From contig NZ_MZXV01000032.1 in assembly GCF_003253745.1 (NCBI RefSeq), positions 248,001 through 312,000 on the forward strand: 64,000 nt of DNA. The letters are read 5' to 3'. Below, in pieces: positions 48,593 to 57,252 of this stretch (its first letter is position 1; each line of letters opens with the position of its first letter). A program made the translations under genes and the position numbers. The notes beneath the pieces were generated by a model, which worked only from the letters and a program-made list of their open reading frames with translations, did not search any database and was not told the DNA's origin. The stretch comes from Mesorhizobium kowhaii (lineage in GTDB: Bacteria; Pseudomonadota; Alphaproteobacteria; Rhizobiales; Rhizobiaceae).

Positions 48593-49950
48593 GCATCGGG
48601 CGCCCACGCTCGCTCAAATGGAGCCTGGTGCTGCGCATCGCGTTGCTGCAGTGCGCGATGCTGACGCTGATCATCGTCGGCATTCTCGGCACCATGCTGG
48701 CCACCGGGCTCATTCCGCATGACTACGAGGACGGCACATTGGACGTGCTGGCGGACGCGGTGGCGCGCGATGCAAGCGGCAAGCTTGTCCTCAACGAAAC
48801 GCCTGACATGACGACGCTGCGATCGAACGTTGCGGACCTCTGGTTCATCATCCGCGACAAGCAGGGGCAGCGGCTGCAGGAGGGAACGGTGCCTGCCACC
48901 TTCCAGCCCTTTGTCGGGTTGCTGGACAACATCAGCGACGCCCGCATCGACCACGCCCTCGGGCAAGCCGCGCCGCCGGCGGGAAAGATACGCTGGACCG
49001 ATACGGCCGCCGGCAATGTCCAGATCATGACCGGCACCAAGGGCGGACTTTCGCTCCTGCGCCTGCTCGGGCAGGCGCCACAATTTTTCCTGCAGGGGAT
49101 ATTGCCGCTTGCCGGGCTGATGGCGCTGGCAACGCTGTTTGCGACGCCCTGGGTGGTGCGCGGCGCACTCTCTGGCCTTGGCCATGCAGCCGCCGAGGCC
49201 GAGCGCATCGATATCGACCAGCGCGGCGTGCAGTTGCCGCTGAAGGACGTGCCGATGGAAGTGACGCCGTTGGTGAAGGCGGTGAATGCCGCGCTCGCGC
49301 GCCTCGACAAGGGCTATGAGCGCCACAAGCGTTTCCTGACCGACGCGGCACATGAGCTCCGAACGCCGGTCGCCATCCTCAATACGCGCCTTGCCTCATT
49401 GCCGGCGACACCGGAGCGGGCGCGGCTGCTGCAGGATGCAGCCAGGCTTTCGACGCTGACCGACCAGCTGCTCGACCTGCAGCGCCTCGACCGGCAGCCG
49501 GCGGCTTTCGAGAAGGTCGACCTGGTGGCGATCGCCCGCGGCGTCATTGTCGACCTTGCGCCGACGGCGTTTTCGGCCGGATACGAGATGTCGTTCGAAC
49601 CGGCGAGAGAGACAGTTTTCGCCACCGGCGACCGCACCGCGATCGAACGCGCCATCACCAATCTCGTCCAGAACGCCATCGAGCATGGCGGGCGGGCCGG
49701 AAAGATCACCGTCGGCGTCACGGCCCCAGCCCTCATCGAGGTGCGGGACGAGGGCGGCGGCGTGCCACTGGGCGAGCGGGAGCGCATCTTCGAGCCCTTC
49801 TACCGGCTGCGTCCGCAGGATCACGGCGCCGGGCTCGGCCTTAACCTGGTGCAGGAAATCATGCAATTGCATGGCGGACGCATCGAGATCCTCGACGGCC
49901 AGTTGAGCGGCGCCTGCTTCAGGATGACTTTTCGCGCTCTGCCAGCATAG
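48589..49950 (+). CDS. Sensor histidine kinase
   Basis: A 453-residue membrane kinase. TM1 at about 17-40 (IALLQCAMLTLIIVGILGT), a periplasmic domain of about 130 residues, TM2 at about 168-192, a HAMP-like linker, then the DHp with H255 in TDAAHELRTPVAI and the catalytic domain with N-box ITNLVQNAIEHG, G1 VRDEGGGVP and G2 GAGLGLNLVQEI. The periplasmic sensor has no recognisable ligand motif. It should phosphorylate the coupled OmpR-type regulator. Confidence 0.92.
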   Translation: MSIGRPRSLKWSLVLRIALLQCAMLTLIIVGILGTMLATGLIPHDYEDGTLDVLADAVARDASGKLVLNETPDMTTLRSNVADLWFIIRDKQGQRLQEGTVPATFQPFVGLLDNISDARIDHALGQAAPPAGKIRWTDTAAGNVQIMTGTKGGLSLLRLLGQAPQFFLQGILPLAGLMALATLFATPWVVRGALSGLGHAAAEAERIDIDQRGVQLPLKDVPMEVTPLVKAVNAALARLDKGYERHKRFLTDAAHELRTPVAILNTRLASLPATPERARLLQDAARLSTLTDQLLDLQRLDRQPAAFEKVDLVAIARGVIVDLAPTAFSAGYEMSFEPARETVFATGDRTAIERAITNLVQNAIEHGGRAGKITVGVTAPALIEVRDEGGGVPLGERERIFEPFYRLRPQDHGAGLGLNLVQEIMQLHGGRIEILDGQLSGACFRMTFRALPA

Positions 49951-49983
49951 GGCATTTCAGCAAGCGCGAAACGATGAGCCGCT

Positions 49984-50760
49984 CTAGAATCCGGCTGCGT
50001 CGCCGGCAATGCTGAGCCGCGCGCCGGCTTGCGAAAGGGCGGCGGCAATGTCGCGCGATGGCGACCGGTCGGTGGCGAGTTCGGAAAACCCGTCGAAGCC
50101 GCAGACCTGGACCAGGCCCAGGCGGCCGAACTTGCTGTGATCGGTGATGACGAGCGAACGCTGGCCGCGCGACAGCACCATGCGGGCGAACTCGGCCTCT
50201 TCCAGATCGTAGTCCATGACACCCATCACCGCATCGATGGCGCCGGTGGAGATGATGGCATGGCTGACCGAGAAACGGCTGACGAAGTCGATGGCCGAGG
50301 CCCCGAAGGCGGCGCCTGAATCGCTGCGCAATTCGCCGCCGGCCATATAGACCTTGTTGCCGTTGACGGTGGCTAGCGTGCGGGCGATGTCCGACGAGTT
50401 GGTGACGACCGTCAGGCGCCGGTGGCCGAGCAGCTCACGGGCCAGGAACGAGGTCGTCGTGCCGGTATCGAGCATGATCGATTCACCGTCGCGGATGGTG
50501 GCGGCGACCATATGGGCAATGACGCGCTTGGCTTCGGCATTCTCGCGCATGCGCCGTTCGAACGGCGCTTCGCCGATCATCGACGGCAGGCCGATGGCGC
50601 CATGCATCTTGAGGACGGAACCGTCGCTGGTGAGCGGCTTGACGTCACGGCGCACGGTCTCGAGTGAAACGCCCAGCCGGTCGGCCAGGCTGGCGATGGT
50701 GACTGTCCCCTCTTCCTGCAGCAGCCGCAGGATCTCGCCGTGTCGTTTTGAATGGACCAT
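49984..50760 (-). CDS. DeoR/GlpR-family transcriptional regulator
   Basis: A 258-residue DeoR repressor-type protein. HTH at residues 6-55 (RHGEILRLLQEEGTVTIASLA, LGVSLETVRRDVKPL) followed by the DeoR sugar-phosphate sensor domain: IMLDTGTTTSFLARELLG, VVTNSSDIARTLA, YMAGGELR and LVITDHSKFGRLG. Members usually bind phosphorylated sugars or polyols. It is divergent from the kinase/demethylase-like operon starting near 51162 and is the natural candidate to control it. Confidence 0.88.
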   Translation of the reverse strand: MVHSKRHGEILRLLQEEGTVTIASLADRLGVSLETVRRDVKPLTSDGSVLKMHGAIGLPSMIGEAPFERRMRENAEAKRVIAHMVAATIRDGESIMLDTGTTTSFLARELLGHRRLTVVTNSSDIARTLATVNGNKVYMAGGELRSDSGAAFGASAIDFVSRFSVSHAIISTGAIDAVMGVMDYDLEEAEFARMVLSRGQRSLVITDHSKFGRLGLVQVCGFDGFSELATDRSPSRDIAAALSQAGARLSIAGDAAGF

Positions 50761-50869
50761 TTGGGTTTCCCGGACTTAGCCTTTGCCCGCTTCTAAGCTA
50801 ATTCGAGAGGTTTTAAAGGAATTGCCTATGGTTTCGGGCAAAATACCCAAAAAAAGTCACAGCTTTTTG

Positions 50870-50898
50870 TTGACAACCGGGCAACCCTGGCGTGAAAT
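50870..50898 (+). promoter_or_regulatory. Candidate sigma-70 promoter for the kinase/demethylase operon
   Basis: TTGACA (50870-50875), a 17-bp spacer, and TGAAAT (50893-50898). A transcript starting near 50905 would carry a leader of about 255 nt before the GTG at 51162. A TTTGCCC (50782) and GGGCAAA (50836) pair lies upstream and could be half-sites for DeoR. Confidence 0.6.
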
Positions 50899-51161
50899 CC
50901 AAACCGTGACAAAGAGTTCGGAGCAGCCACGGGAGGGTGATGGCAGAGCCGCGACTCAATGACCAGGCAGTTTTTGAACGTGTCTGGCGCAAGGAATTTT
51001 CAGATCCGCGGGGGCGGATGCCGGGGGTCAAAAACCTGGCCAAGGGGCTCGTCGGTGCGGTGCGGGATACCGATCCTGGCATCCCGCACCGACGAGATTT
51101 TGCGTTTCTCCTCGCTGTCCATGGCGCCCTTGTCGAAGCTCAGCAAACCAGGGATGATTCC
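50899..51161 (+). promoter_or_regulatory. Structured 5' leader with terminator-like hairpin (51048-51103)
   Basis: About 260 nt between the promoter and the kinase start, not convincingly coding. Stem-loop 1: ATCCGC-gggg-GCGGAT (51004-51019). Stem-loop 2: 16 nt of ctcgtcggtgcgggat complementarity between 51048-51068 (with a 5-nt bulge) and 51081-51096, around a 12-nt loop, followed by attttgcgttt. This looks like an intrinsic terminator inside a leader, as expected for attenuation or a riboswitch. It does not match a riboswitch class I know. Confidence 0.5.
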
Positions 51162-52049
51162 GTGATTGCCGAAGACCGCATCCGCGCCCTGCCCTGCTGG
51201 ACCGGCAATATCGAGATCGCGCCGCTGCCCGGCGGCCTCAGCAATGCCAATTATGTGGTCAAGGACGCGGCCGGAAAGCATGTCGTGCGCTTCGGCAAGG
51301 ACTATCCGTTCCACCATGTCTTTCGCGAACGCGAGGTGATGACCGCGCGGGCGGCATATGCCGCCGGTTTCGCACCGGCCGTCCTCCATGCCGAACCGGG
51401 CATCCTGGTGACGGAGTTCCTTGGTGCGAAAACCTATCTTGCGGAGGACGTGCGCGCCAATCTTGGCCGAGTCGCAGCCCTGATGCGCGGCTTCCACCGG
51501 GAGATGCCCAATCACGTCTCCGGCGCCGGCTTCATGTTCTGGGTGTTCCATGTCATTCGCGACTATGCGCGCACGCTTGAAGAGGGCGGCAGCCGCAAGC
51601 GCAGCGAATTGCCGCGCCTGCTGACGCTGGCCGACGAATTGGAGCGCGCGCAGAAATTGCTGCCGATCGTCTTTGGTCATAATGATCTTTTGCCGGCTAA
51701 TATTCTCGACGACGGCAGCAGGCTGTGGCTGATCGACTTCGAGTATGCCGGCTTCAACACGGCGATGTTCGACCTCGCCGGCGTCGCCTCGAATGCCGGC
51801 ATGAGCGACGAGGAATCCTTTGCCTTCCTGACCGCCTATTTCATGAAGGAACCGGACCAGGCGATCCGCCGCTCGCACGCGGCCATGCAATGCGCCTCGC
51901 TGCTGCGCGAGGCGATGTGGAGCATGGTGTCCGAACTCTACCTCGACGCGCCCGGCATCGACTACGTCGCCTACACCGAGGAAAACCTGATGCGACTCGA
52001 TGCGGCGCTGGAAAACTACAGAACAAAATACGGGATACAAAAATCATGA
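51162..52049 (+). CDS. Choline/aminoglycoside kinase-fold phosphotransferase
   Basis: A 295-residue protein of the APH/choline kinase family: IAPLPGGLSNANYVVKD (nucleotide loop), the catalytic Brenner motif VFGHNDLLPANILDD (H-N-D....N) and the metal Asp in LWLIDFEYAG. The GTG at 51162 with AGGGA eight bases upstream gives a family-like start; the frame continues upstream to 50937 but those 75 codons run through the leader hairpins and look non-coding. The stop overlaps the next gene by ATGA. By family it phosphorylates a small alcohol such as choline, ethanolamine or an amino alcohol; the real substrate is unknown. Confidence 0.82.
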   Translation: MIAEDRIRALPCWTGNIEIAPLPGGLSNANYVVKDAAGKHVVRFGKDYPFHHVFREREVMTARAAYAAGFAPAVLHAEPGILVTEFLGAKTYLAEDVRANLGRVAALMRGFHREMPNHVSGAGFMFWVFHVIRDYARTLEEGGSRKRSELPRLLTLADELERAQKLLPIVFGHNDLLPANILDDGSRLWLIDFEYAGFNTAMFDLAGVASNAGMSDEESFAFLTAYFMKEPDQAIRRSHAAMQCASLLREAMWSMVSELYLDAPGIDYVAYTEENLMRLDAALENYRTKYGIQKS

Positions 52050-54487
52050 CATTGCCCAGCCAGGCCGCGATCGTCGTCATCGGCGGCGGCATCATCGGCT
52101 GTTCGACGGCCTATCATCTGGCGCGTGACCACAAGGCCGACGTGGTGCTGCTCGAACAGGGCAAGCTGACCTCGGGCTCGACCTGGCATGCCGCCGGCCT
52201 TGTCGGCCAGTTGCGCTCATCCGCCTCGATCACCCGCGTGCTCAAATACTCCGTCGACCTCTACAAGGGGCTGGAGGCCGAAACGGGCCTTGCCACCGGC
52301 TGGAAGATGACCGGCTGCCTGCGGCTCGCCACCAATGCCGACCGGTGGACCGAGTACAAAAGGCTGGCGACGACGGCGAAGAGCTTCGGCATGGACATGC
52401 AATTGCTGTCGCCGGCGCAGGTCAAGGCCATGTGGCCGCTCCTGGAAATCGGCGATTTGGTGGGCGCTTCCTGGCTGCCGACCGACGGCCAGGCGAGCCC
52501 TTCCGACATCACGCAGTCGCTGGCGAAAGGCGCGCGCATGCATGGCGCCAAACTGTTCGAGGATGTGCGCGTCACCGGCTTCGAGATGAAGGACGGCCGC
52601 ATCACGATGGTGAGGACCAGCAAGGGCGACATCGCCTGCGACAAGGTGGTCAACTGCGCCGGGCAATGGGCGCGGCAGGTCGGCGTGATGGCCGGCATCA
52701 ACGTGCCGCTGCAGCCGGTGAAGCACCAGTACATCATCACCGAGAAGATCGACGGGCTGGCGACCGACGCGCCGACCATCCGCGACCCCGACCGGCGAAC
52801 CTATTTCAAGGAAGAGGTCGGCGGGCTGGTGATGGGCGGTTATGAGCCCAACCCGCAGGCCTGGACGACCGGGGATGTGCCCAACGATTGGGAGTTCCGG
52901 CTGTTTGACGACGACTACGACCATTTCGAGCAGCACATGCGCCAAGCGATCACGCGCGTGCCGGCGCTGGAGACCGTCGGCGTCAAGCAGATGATCAACG
53001 GGCCGGAGAGCTTTACGCCGGACGGCAATTTCATCCTCGGCGCAGCGCCCGAATGCGCCAACATGTTCGTCGGCGCCGGCTTCAACGCCTTCGGCATCGC
53101 CTCGGGTGGCGGCGCCGGCTGGGTGCTGGCGCAGTGGGTGGTCGACGGCGAGGCGCCGCTCGACCTGTGGGTGGTCGATATCAGGCGCTTTTCCAAACTG
53201 CACCGCGACCGGCAATGGGTCTGCGACCGCACGCTGGAAGCCTATGGCAAGCACTATACGATCGGCTTCCCGCATGAGGAGTACGCCAGCGGGCGGCCAC
53301 GCATCGTCTCGCCGCTTTACAACAGGCTGAAACAGCAGCGCGCCGTGTTCGGCTCGAAGCTCGGCTGGGAACGGTCAAACTGGTTCGCGCCCGAAGGCGT
53401 CGAGCCGCAGGATGTCTATTCGATGGGCCGGCAGAACTGGTTTGCGGCGGTCGGCGACGAGCACCGGCATGTGCGTGAGAAGGTCGGCATCTTCGATCAA
53501 TCCTCCTTCGCCAAATACGAACTGAGCGGGCCTGACGCGCCGAAGGCGCTGGACTGGATCTGCGCCAATGACGTCAGCAAGCCGGTCGGCCGGCTGACCT
53601 ACACGCAGCTTCTCAACACGCGCGGCGGCATCGAGGCCGACCTGACCGTGGCGCGGCTGGCCGAGGAGAAATTCTACATCGTCACCGGAACCGGGTTCCG
53701 CACGCATGATCTGTCATGGATCGGCGACCATATCGGCGACGGCCTCGATGCCACGCTTGTCGATGTCACCGAAGATTTCGGCACGCTGTCGCTGATGGGT
53801 CCTCGGGCGCGCGACGTGCTTTCGGCCGTGACCGAAGCCGACGTGTCGAACACCAGCTTCCCGTTCGGCCATGTGCGCGAGATTGCCATTGCCGGCCATA
53901 CAGTTCGGGCGCTGCGCGTTACCTATGTCGGCGAACTCGGCTGGGAACTGCATGTGCCAATCGCGGCGACAGGCGAAGTCTTCGATGCACTGATGGCGGC
54001 AGGCAACAAGCACGGCATCCGCCCGGTCGGCTATCGCGCCTTGGAATCGCTGCGGCTGGAAAAGGGCTATCGCGCCTGGGGCTCCGACATCACGCCGAAC
54101 GACACGCCGCAGGAAGCCGGCTTGAGCTGGGCGGTCAAGCTGCGCAAGAACACGGATTTCGTCGGACGGCGCGCACTCGAGAAGATCAACGGCGGGGCCT
54201 TGAAGAAACGCTTTGCCGGCTTCACGGTCGATGACTCGGAGATCGTGCTGCTCGGCCGCGAGACCATCCTGCGCAATGGCGAGCCGGTCGGTTATCTCAC
54301 CAGCGGCGGCTATGGCTACACGGTGGGCCGGAACATCGGCTACGGCTATGTGCGCAACGCCGACGGGGTGAGTGACGATTTTCTCGCCTCGGGCGACTAT
54401 GAACTGGTTGTGGCGATGGAGCCGACGCCGGCCAAAATCCATCTCGAGCCGATGTACGACCCGGCAGCCGCTAGGGTCAAAGCGTAG
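52046..54487 (+). CDS. Dimethylglycine/sarcosine dehydrogenase-like flavoprotein with GcvT domain
   Basis: An 813-residue protein. Residues 1-380: FAD-dependent DAO domain with VVIGGGIIGCSTAYHLA; H48 in SGSTWHAAGL is the position of covalent FAD attachment in dimethylglycine and sarcosine dehydrogenases. Then an FAO_M linker, and a folate-binding GcvT domain with NDVSKPVGRLTYTQLLNTRGG, GELGWELHVP and RALESLRLEKGYRAWG and its C-terminal barrel. The family oxidatively demethylates N-methyl amino acids and hands formaldehyde to tetrahydrofolate. It is coupled by ATGA to the upstream kinase, an uncommon partner. Confidence 0.88.
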   Translation: MTLPSQAAIVVIGGGIIGCSTAYHLARDHKADVVLLEQGKLTSGSTWHAAGLVGQLRSSASITRVLKYSVDLYKGLEAETGLATGWKMTGCLRLATNADRWTEYKRLATTAKSFGMDMQLLSPAQVKAMWPLLEIGDLVGASWLPTDGQASPSDITQSLAKGARMHGAKLFEDVRVTGFEMKDGRITMVRTSKGDIACDKVVNCAGQWARQVGVMAGINVPLQPVKHQYIITEKIDGLATDAPTIRDPDRRTYFKEEVGGLVMGGYEPNPQAWTTGDVPNDWEFRLFDDDYDHFEQHMRQAITRVPALETVGVKQMINGPESFTPDGNFILGAAPECANMFVGAGFNAFGIASGGGAGWVLAQWVVDGEAPLDLWVVDIRRFSKLHRDRQWVCDRTLEAYGKHYTIGFPHEEYASGRPRIVSPLYNRLKQQRAVFGSKLGWERSNWFAPEGVEPQDVYSMGRQNWFAAVGDEHRHVREKVGIFDQSSFAKYELSGPDAPKALDWICANDVSKPVGRLTYTQLLNTRGGIEADLTVARLAEEKFYIVTGTGFRTHDLSWIGDHIGDGLDATLVDVTEDFGTLSLMGPRARDVLSAVTEADVSNTSFPFGHVREIAIAGHTVRALRVTYVGELGWELHVPIAATGEVFDALMAAGNKHGIRPVGYRALESLRLEKGYRAWGSDITPNDTPQEAGLSWAVKLRKNTDFVGRRALEKINGGALKKRFAGFTVDDSEIVLLGRETILRNGEPVGYLTSGGYGYTVGRNIGYGYVRNADGVSDDFLASGDYELVVAMEPTPAKIHLEPMYDPAAARVKA

Positions 54488-54506
54488 TTCAGGGTCAAAG
54501 CGTAGA

Positions 54507-55154
54507 TCAGGTGACGCGCAGGGCGAGACCGCGACTTGGCACGGTGTCGGCCTCGCCCGGCATGGAGACGTAAGGACGCGTTTCCTCGACGCGGGTGATG
54601 AGGCCTTGCGCCTCGAGTTCGGCAATGCGCGCGGCAAAGCCGGCTTCCCACAACGTGTTCTTGACCGTCAGCACGATGATGCCACCCGGCCTGCAGATGC
54701 GGATCAGTTCGTCCAGCCCCTCAGCGCCGACATGGCCGGAGGTGAAGACGCCGGCCGAAATGATTCCGGCATAGGCATCGTCGGCAAACGGCAACTTGCC
54801 GCCGAGCGCCAGGCAATGAAGCGCCGAATAGACCCCCTTGCGGGCAGCCTGCGCCAGCATGCCTTCCGAAATGTCGAGCGCCTCGACCTGGGGATAGCCT
54901 GTTATATCAAGCCATTCGCCGATCAGCCCGGTGCCGGCTCCCGCATCGAGCAGCGGTGCGGCACCGCGCGGCAGATGGCGGGCCAGCAGCGCAAGGCAGA
55001 TCGTCGGGTGACGGTAACCAGCGGCCGACATGTCGGCGTCATAGGTCTGCGACCAGCGGTCGTAGAGTGCGGCGACGTCCTCCGGCCGCTTCGCCGCGTA
55101 GGCTGCGGCAAGGGGGCCTTGCTGTTTGCTGTCCGCCACTTTTGTCCTGTCCAT
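54507..55154 (-). CDS. Class I SAM-dependent methyltransferase
   Basis: A 215-residue methyltransferase: YDRWSQTYDADMSAAGYRHP before the SAM motif PLLDAGAGTGLIGEWLDITG, then VEALDISEGMLAQAARKGVY and RICRPGGIIVLTVKNTLW. This resembles Williams-Beuren/METTL27-like and UbiE-like proteins. I prefer the ATG at 55154 because an AAGGA precedes it; an ATG at 55172 is possible. It is convergent with the flavoprotein gene and divergent from a second kinase-fold gene, so it may be part of the same functional unit. The substrate is unknown. Confidence 0.8.
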   Translation of the reverse strand: MDRTKVADSKQQGPLAAAYAAKRPEDVAALYDRWSQTYDADMSAAGYRHPTICLALLARHLPRGAAPLLDAGAGTGLIGEWLDITGYPQVEALDISEGMLAQAARKGVYSALHCLALGGKLPFADDAYAGIISAGVFTSGHVGAEGLDELIRICRPGGIIVLTVKNTLWEAGFAARIAELEAQGLITRVEETRPYVSMPGEADTVPSRGLALRVT

Positions 55155-55236
55155 CAATCCTTGGTCTCGCATGATAGCCAAAGCACGAAAATTGTGGAAC
55201 CGTCGCCGCGACAAATAACAGCGTGGGGGCGCAGGC

Positions 55237-56139
55237 ATGATGACAGACGAGGCACGTGCAACACTTGCCGCCATTCCCATGCTGGCCGGCTACACCGGGC
55301 CGCTCGAACGGCTCGGCGGCCTCACCAATCTGGTTTTCAAGGCTGGCGAATTCTGCCTGCGCATTCCCGGCAAGGGCACCGAGGAATATATCAACCGGGC
55401 TAACGAAGCGGTGGCCGCGCGCGAAGCGGCAAAGGCGGGGGTCAGTCCCGAGGTGCTGCATGTCGATCCCGCCACCGGGGTCATGGTGACGCGTTTCATC
55501 GCCGGCGCGGAGACCATGTCGCCGGAAAAATTCAGGACGCGATCAGGCAGCCCGGCGCGCGCCGGCGAGGCTTTCCGCAAGCTGCACAATTCCGGCGCGG
55601 TGTTTCCCTTCCGCTTCGAACTGTTTGCGATGATCGACGATTATCTCAAGGTGCTGTCGACCAAGGATGTCGCCCCACCCGCCGGCTATCATGACGTGGT
55701 GCGCGAGGCCGAGACCGTTCGGTCGGCGCTTGCCGCCCATACCTTGCCCCTCGCCGCCTGCCACTGCGATCCGCTGTGCGAGAACTTTCTCGATGCCGGC
55801 GACAGGATGTGGATCGTCGACTGGGAATATTCGGGCATGAACGATCCGCTCTGGGATCTTGGCGACCTCAGCGTGGAAGGAAAATTCGACACGGCGCAGG
55901 ATGAAGAGATGATGCGCGCCTATTTCGGCGGCGAGGTGAGGCCGGCCGAACGCGGCCGCATCGTCATCTACAAGGCGATGTGCGACCTGTTGTGGACGCT
56001 GTGGGGGCTGATCCAGCTCGCCAACAACAACCCGGTCGATGATTTCCGCGCCTATGCCGACGGGCGATTTGCGCGCTGTAAGGAACTGATGGAGACGCCG
56101 GAATTTTCACGGCACCTGGCGGCGATACGCCGGGGTTAG
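55237..56139 (+). CDS. Second choline/thiamine kinase-like phosphotransferase
   Basis: A 300-residue APH/choline-kinase-fold protein: ERLGGLTNLVFKAGEFCLRIPGKGTEEY (start of N-lobe), the catalytic loop ACHCDPLCENFLD (H-x-D....N with cysteines inside), and the metal motif MWIVDWEYSGMNDPLWDLG. It resembles LicA-type bacterial choline kinases more than the first kinase at 51162. A DMT-family exporter gene lies convergent downstream. Substrate likely an amino alcohol (inferred). Confidence 0.82.
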   Translation: MMTDEARATLAAIPMLAGYTGPLERLGGLTNLVFKAGEFCLRIPGKGTEEYINRANEAVAAREAAKAGVSPEVLHVDPATGVMVTRFIAGAETMSPEKFRTRSGSPARAGEAFRKLHNSGAVFPFRFELFAMIDDYLKVLSTKDVAPPAGYHDVVREAETVRSALAAHTLPLAACHCDPLCENFLDAGDRMWIVDWEYSGMNDPLWDLGDLSVEGKFDTAQDEEMMRAYFGGEVRPAERGRIVIYKAMCDLLWTLWGLIQLANNNPVDDFRAYADGRFARCKELMETPEFSRHLAAIRRG

Positions 56140-56157
56140 GTACCAGAAATCTGGACC

Positions 56158-57081
56158 CTAATTCACGCCCTTCGGCACGTTTTCGGGCGGCACCGTGGTG
56201 TCGACCACTTTCTGGCGGTGGAAGATGAACAGGCCAGCGAGAACGACGATGCCCGAACCGATCAGGATGCGCGGGCCGGGAACGTCACCGAAGAACACCA
56301 GCCCGAAGACGACCGCCCACAGGAGCAGTGTGTAGTGCAGCGGTGCCAGCGTCGAGGCCGGCGCCAGCTTAAGCGCCCTGGTGATCATCAGATGCGCGCC
56401 GCAAGAGACGATGCCGAGCAGCAGCATGGCGCCGAAATCGAGCGCTGACGGCGTCTGCCAGGCGCCAATGGTCAGCACGCCGCCGACCACCATCGTGCCG
56501 ATGGTCTGCCATGTCACCAGATTGGTGTCGCTGGTGCCGCGCAGCCGACGGTTGAGGATGATGGCGAAGGCGAAGGCAATGCTGCCGGCGAGCGCGAAGC
56601 TCGACGACAGCGAGAACGCCGCCGAGGACGGTTTCAGCATGATCAGCACGCCGCAGAAGCCGAGCAGGATCGCCATCCAGCGGCGCCAGCCGACCTTTTC
56701 GCCAAGCAACAGGTGCGACAGTGCTGCGACATAGATCGGCCCGGCCATGTAGAAGCTCATCACGTCCGCAAGCGGCAGGTAGACGACGGCGGCGTAGAAC
56801 AGTGCCGTGTCGAGCGTCGTCATCACGACACGCAGCAGCTGCAGCTCGAGGCGCTCCATGCGAAACAGCCTGGCCGTGCCCTGATGGGCGATCATCGGGC
56901 CAAGCACGAAGAAGGCGCCGATGGAGCGGATCAGCACCACCTGGCCAACGGAGAAGCTGGCGACCAGCCATTTGCCCATGGCGTCGTTCAGCGCAAACAG
57001 GAAGTCGCCGGCCAGCATCAGCAGGATGCCGGCCAGAAGCACGTTCCTGATTGTGGAATTCTGGATGGCAGGCTGCGCCAT
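56158..57081 (-). CDS. DMT-superfamily transporter (EamA/RhaT type)
   Basis: A 307-residue membrane protein with ten TM helices in two EamA repeats: MLAGDFLFALNDAMGKWLVA, VLIRSIGAFFVLGPM and VGWRRWMAILLGFCGVLIML in the first; ATNL-like TNLVTWQTIGTMVVGGVL and LAPLHYTLLLWAVVFGLVFF in the second. Such proteins export metabolites or amino acids. The ATG at 57081 is chosen; a TTG at 57093 is also open. It converges on the second kinase gene. Confidence 0.85.
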   Translation of the reverse strand: MAQPAIQNSTIRNVLLAGILLMLAGDFLFALNDAMGKWLVASFSVGQVVLIRSIGAFFVLGPMIAHQGTARLFRMERLELQLLRVVMTTLDTALFYAAVVYLPLADVMSFYMAGPIYVAALSHLLLGEKVGWRRWMAILLGFCGVLIMLKPSSAAFSLSSSFALAGSIAFAFAIILNRRLRGTSDTNLVTWQTIGTMVVGGVLTIGAWQTPSALDFGAMLLLGIVSCGAHLMITRALKLAPASTLAPLHYTLLLWAVVFGLVFFGDVPGPRILIGSGIVVLAGLFIFHRQKVVDTTVPPENVPKGVN

Positions 57082-57123
57082 GGCCGGTGTCAAATCCTTC
57101 CGGACGGTGGCTCGGGTTACGGC

Positions 57124-57210
57124 GTGTTAAAGGACTATCATTCGTTTGACGAGGAGATTTACCACCAAGGCAGGGGCCACAACCGCAAATTCGCTGGACC
57201 CAGAGCCTGA
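57124..57210 (+). CDS. Possible 28-codon small ORF ahead of an orphan terminator
   Basis: A GTG-initiated frame (VLKDYHSFDEEIYHQGRGHN...) of 28 codons whose TGA lies in the left arm of the terminator hairpin at 57202. An overlapping TTG frame (57145) is also open for about 25 codons. No strong ribosome-binding site is seen. It is listed because an intrinsic terminator follows with no known plus-strand gene upstream; it may equally be a non-coding RNA. Confidence 0.25.
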   Translation: MLKDYHSFDEEIYHQGRGHNRKFAGPRA

Positions 57211-57252
57211 TCCATCCCGATAAAACCGGGATGGGGCTCTATCTTCTTCTTT
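57202..57252 (+). terminator. Orphan intrinsic terminator on the plus strand
   Basis: AGAGCC...CATCCCG / CGGGATG.GGCTCT forms a long stem (57202-57240) with a 7-nt loop and a small internal bulge, followed by atcttcttcttt. No plus-strand gene ends here: the neighbours on both sides are minus-strand. It implies an unannotated short plus-strand transcript from within 57090-57200. Confidence 0.65.

Noticed and set aside
50937-51161. 75 extra N-terminal codons for the first kinase gene starting at 50937
   Set aside because: The translation is unlike any kinase N-terminus, it runs through two stem-loops, and the GTG at 51162 has a good SD and a family-like start. Kept open as the test in the leader finding.
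50899-51161. Glycine or SAM riboswitch in the kinase leader
   Set aside because: The conserved cores of these classes could not be found by eye; the leader is reported only as an unclassified structured region.
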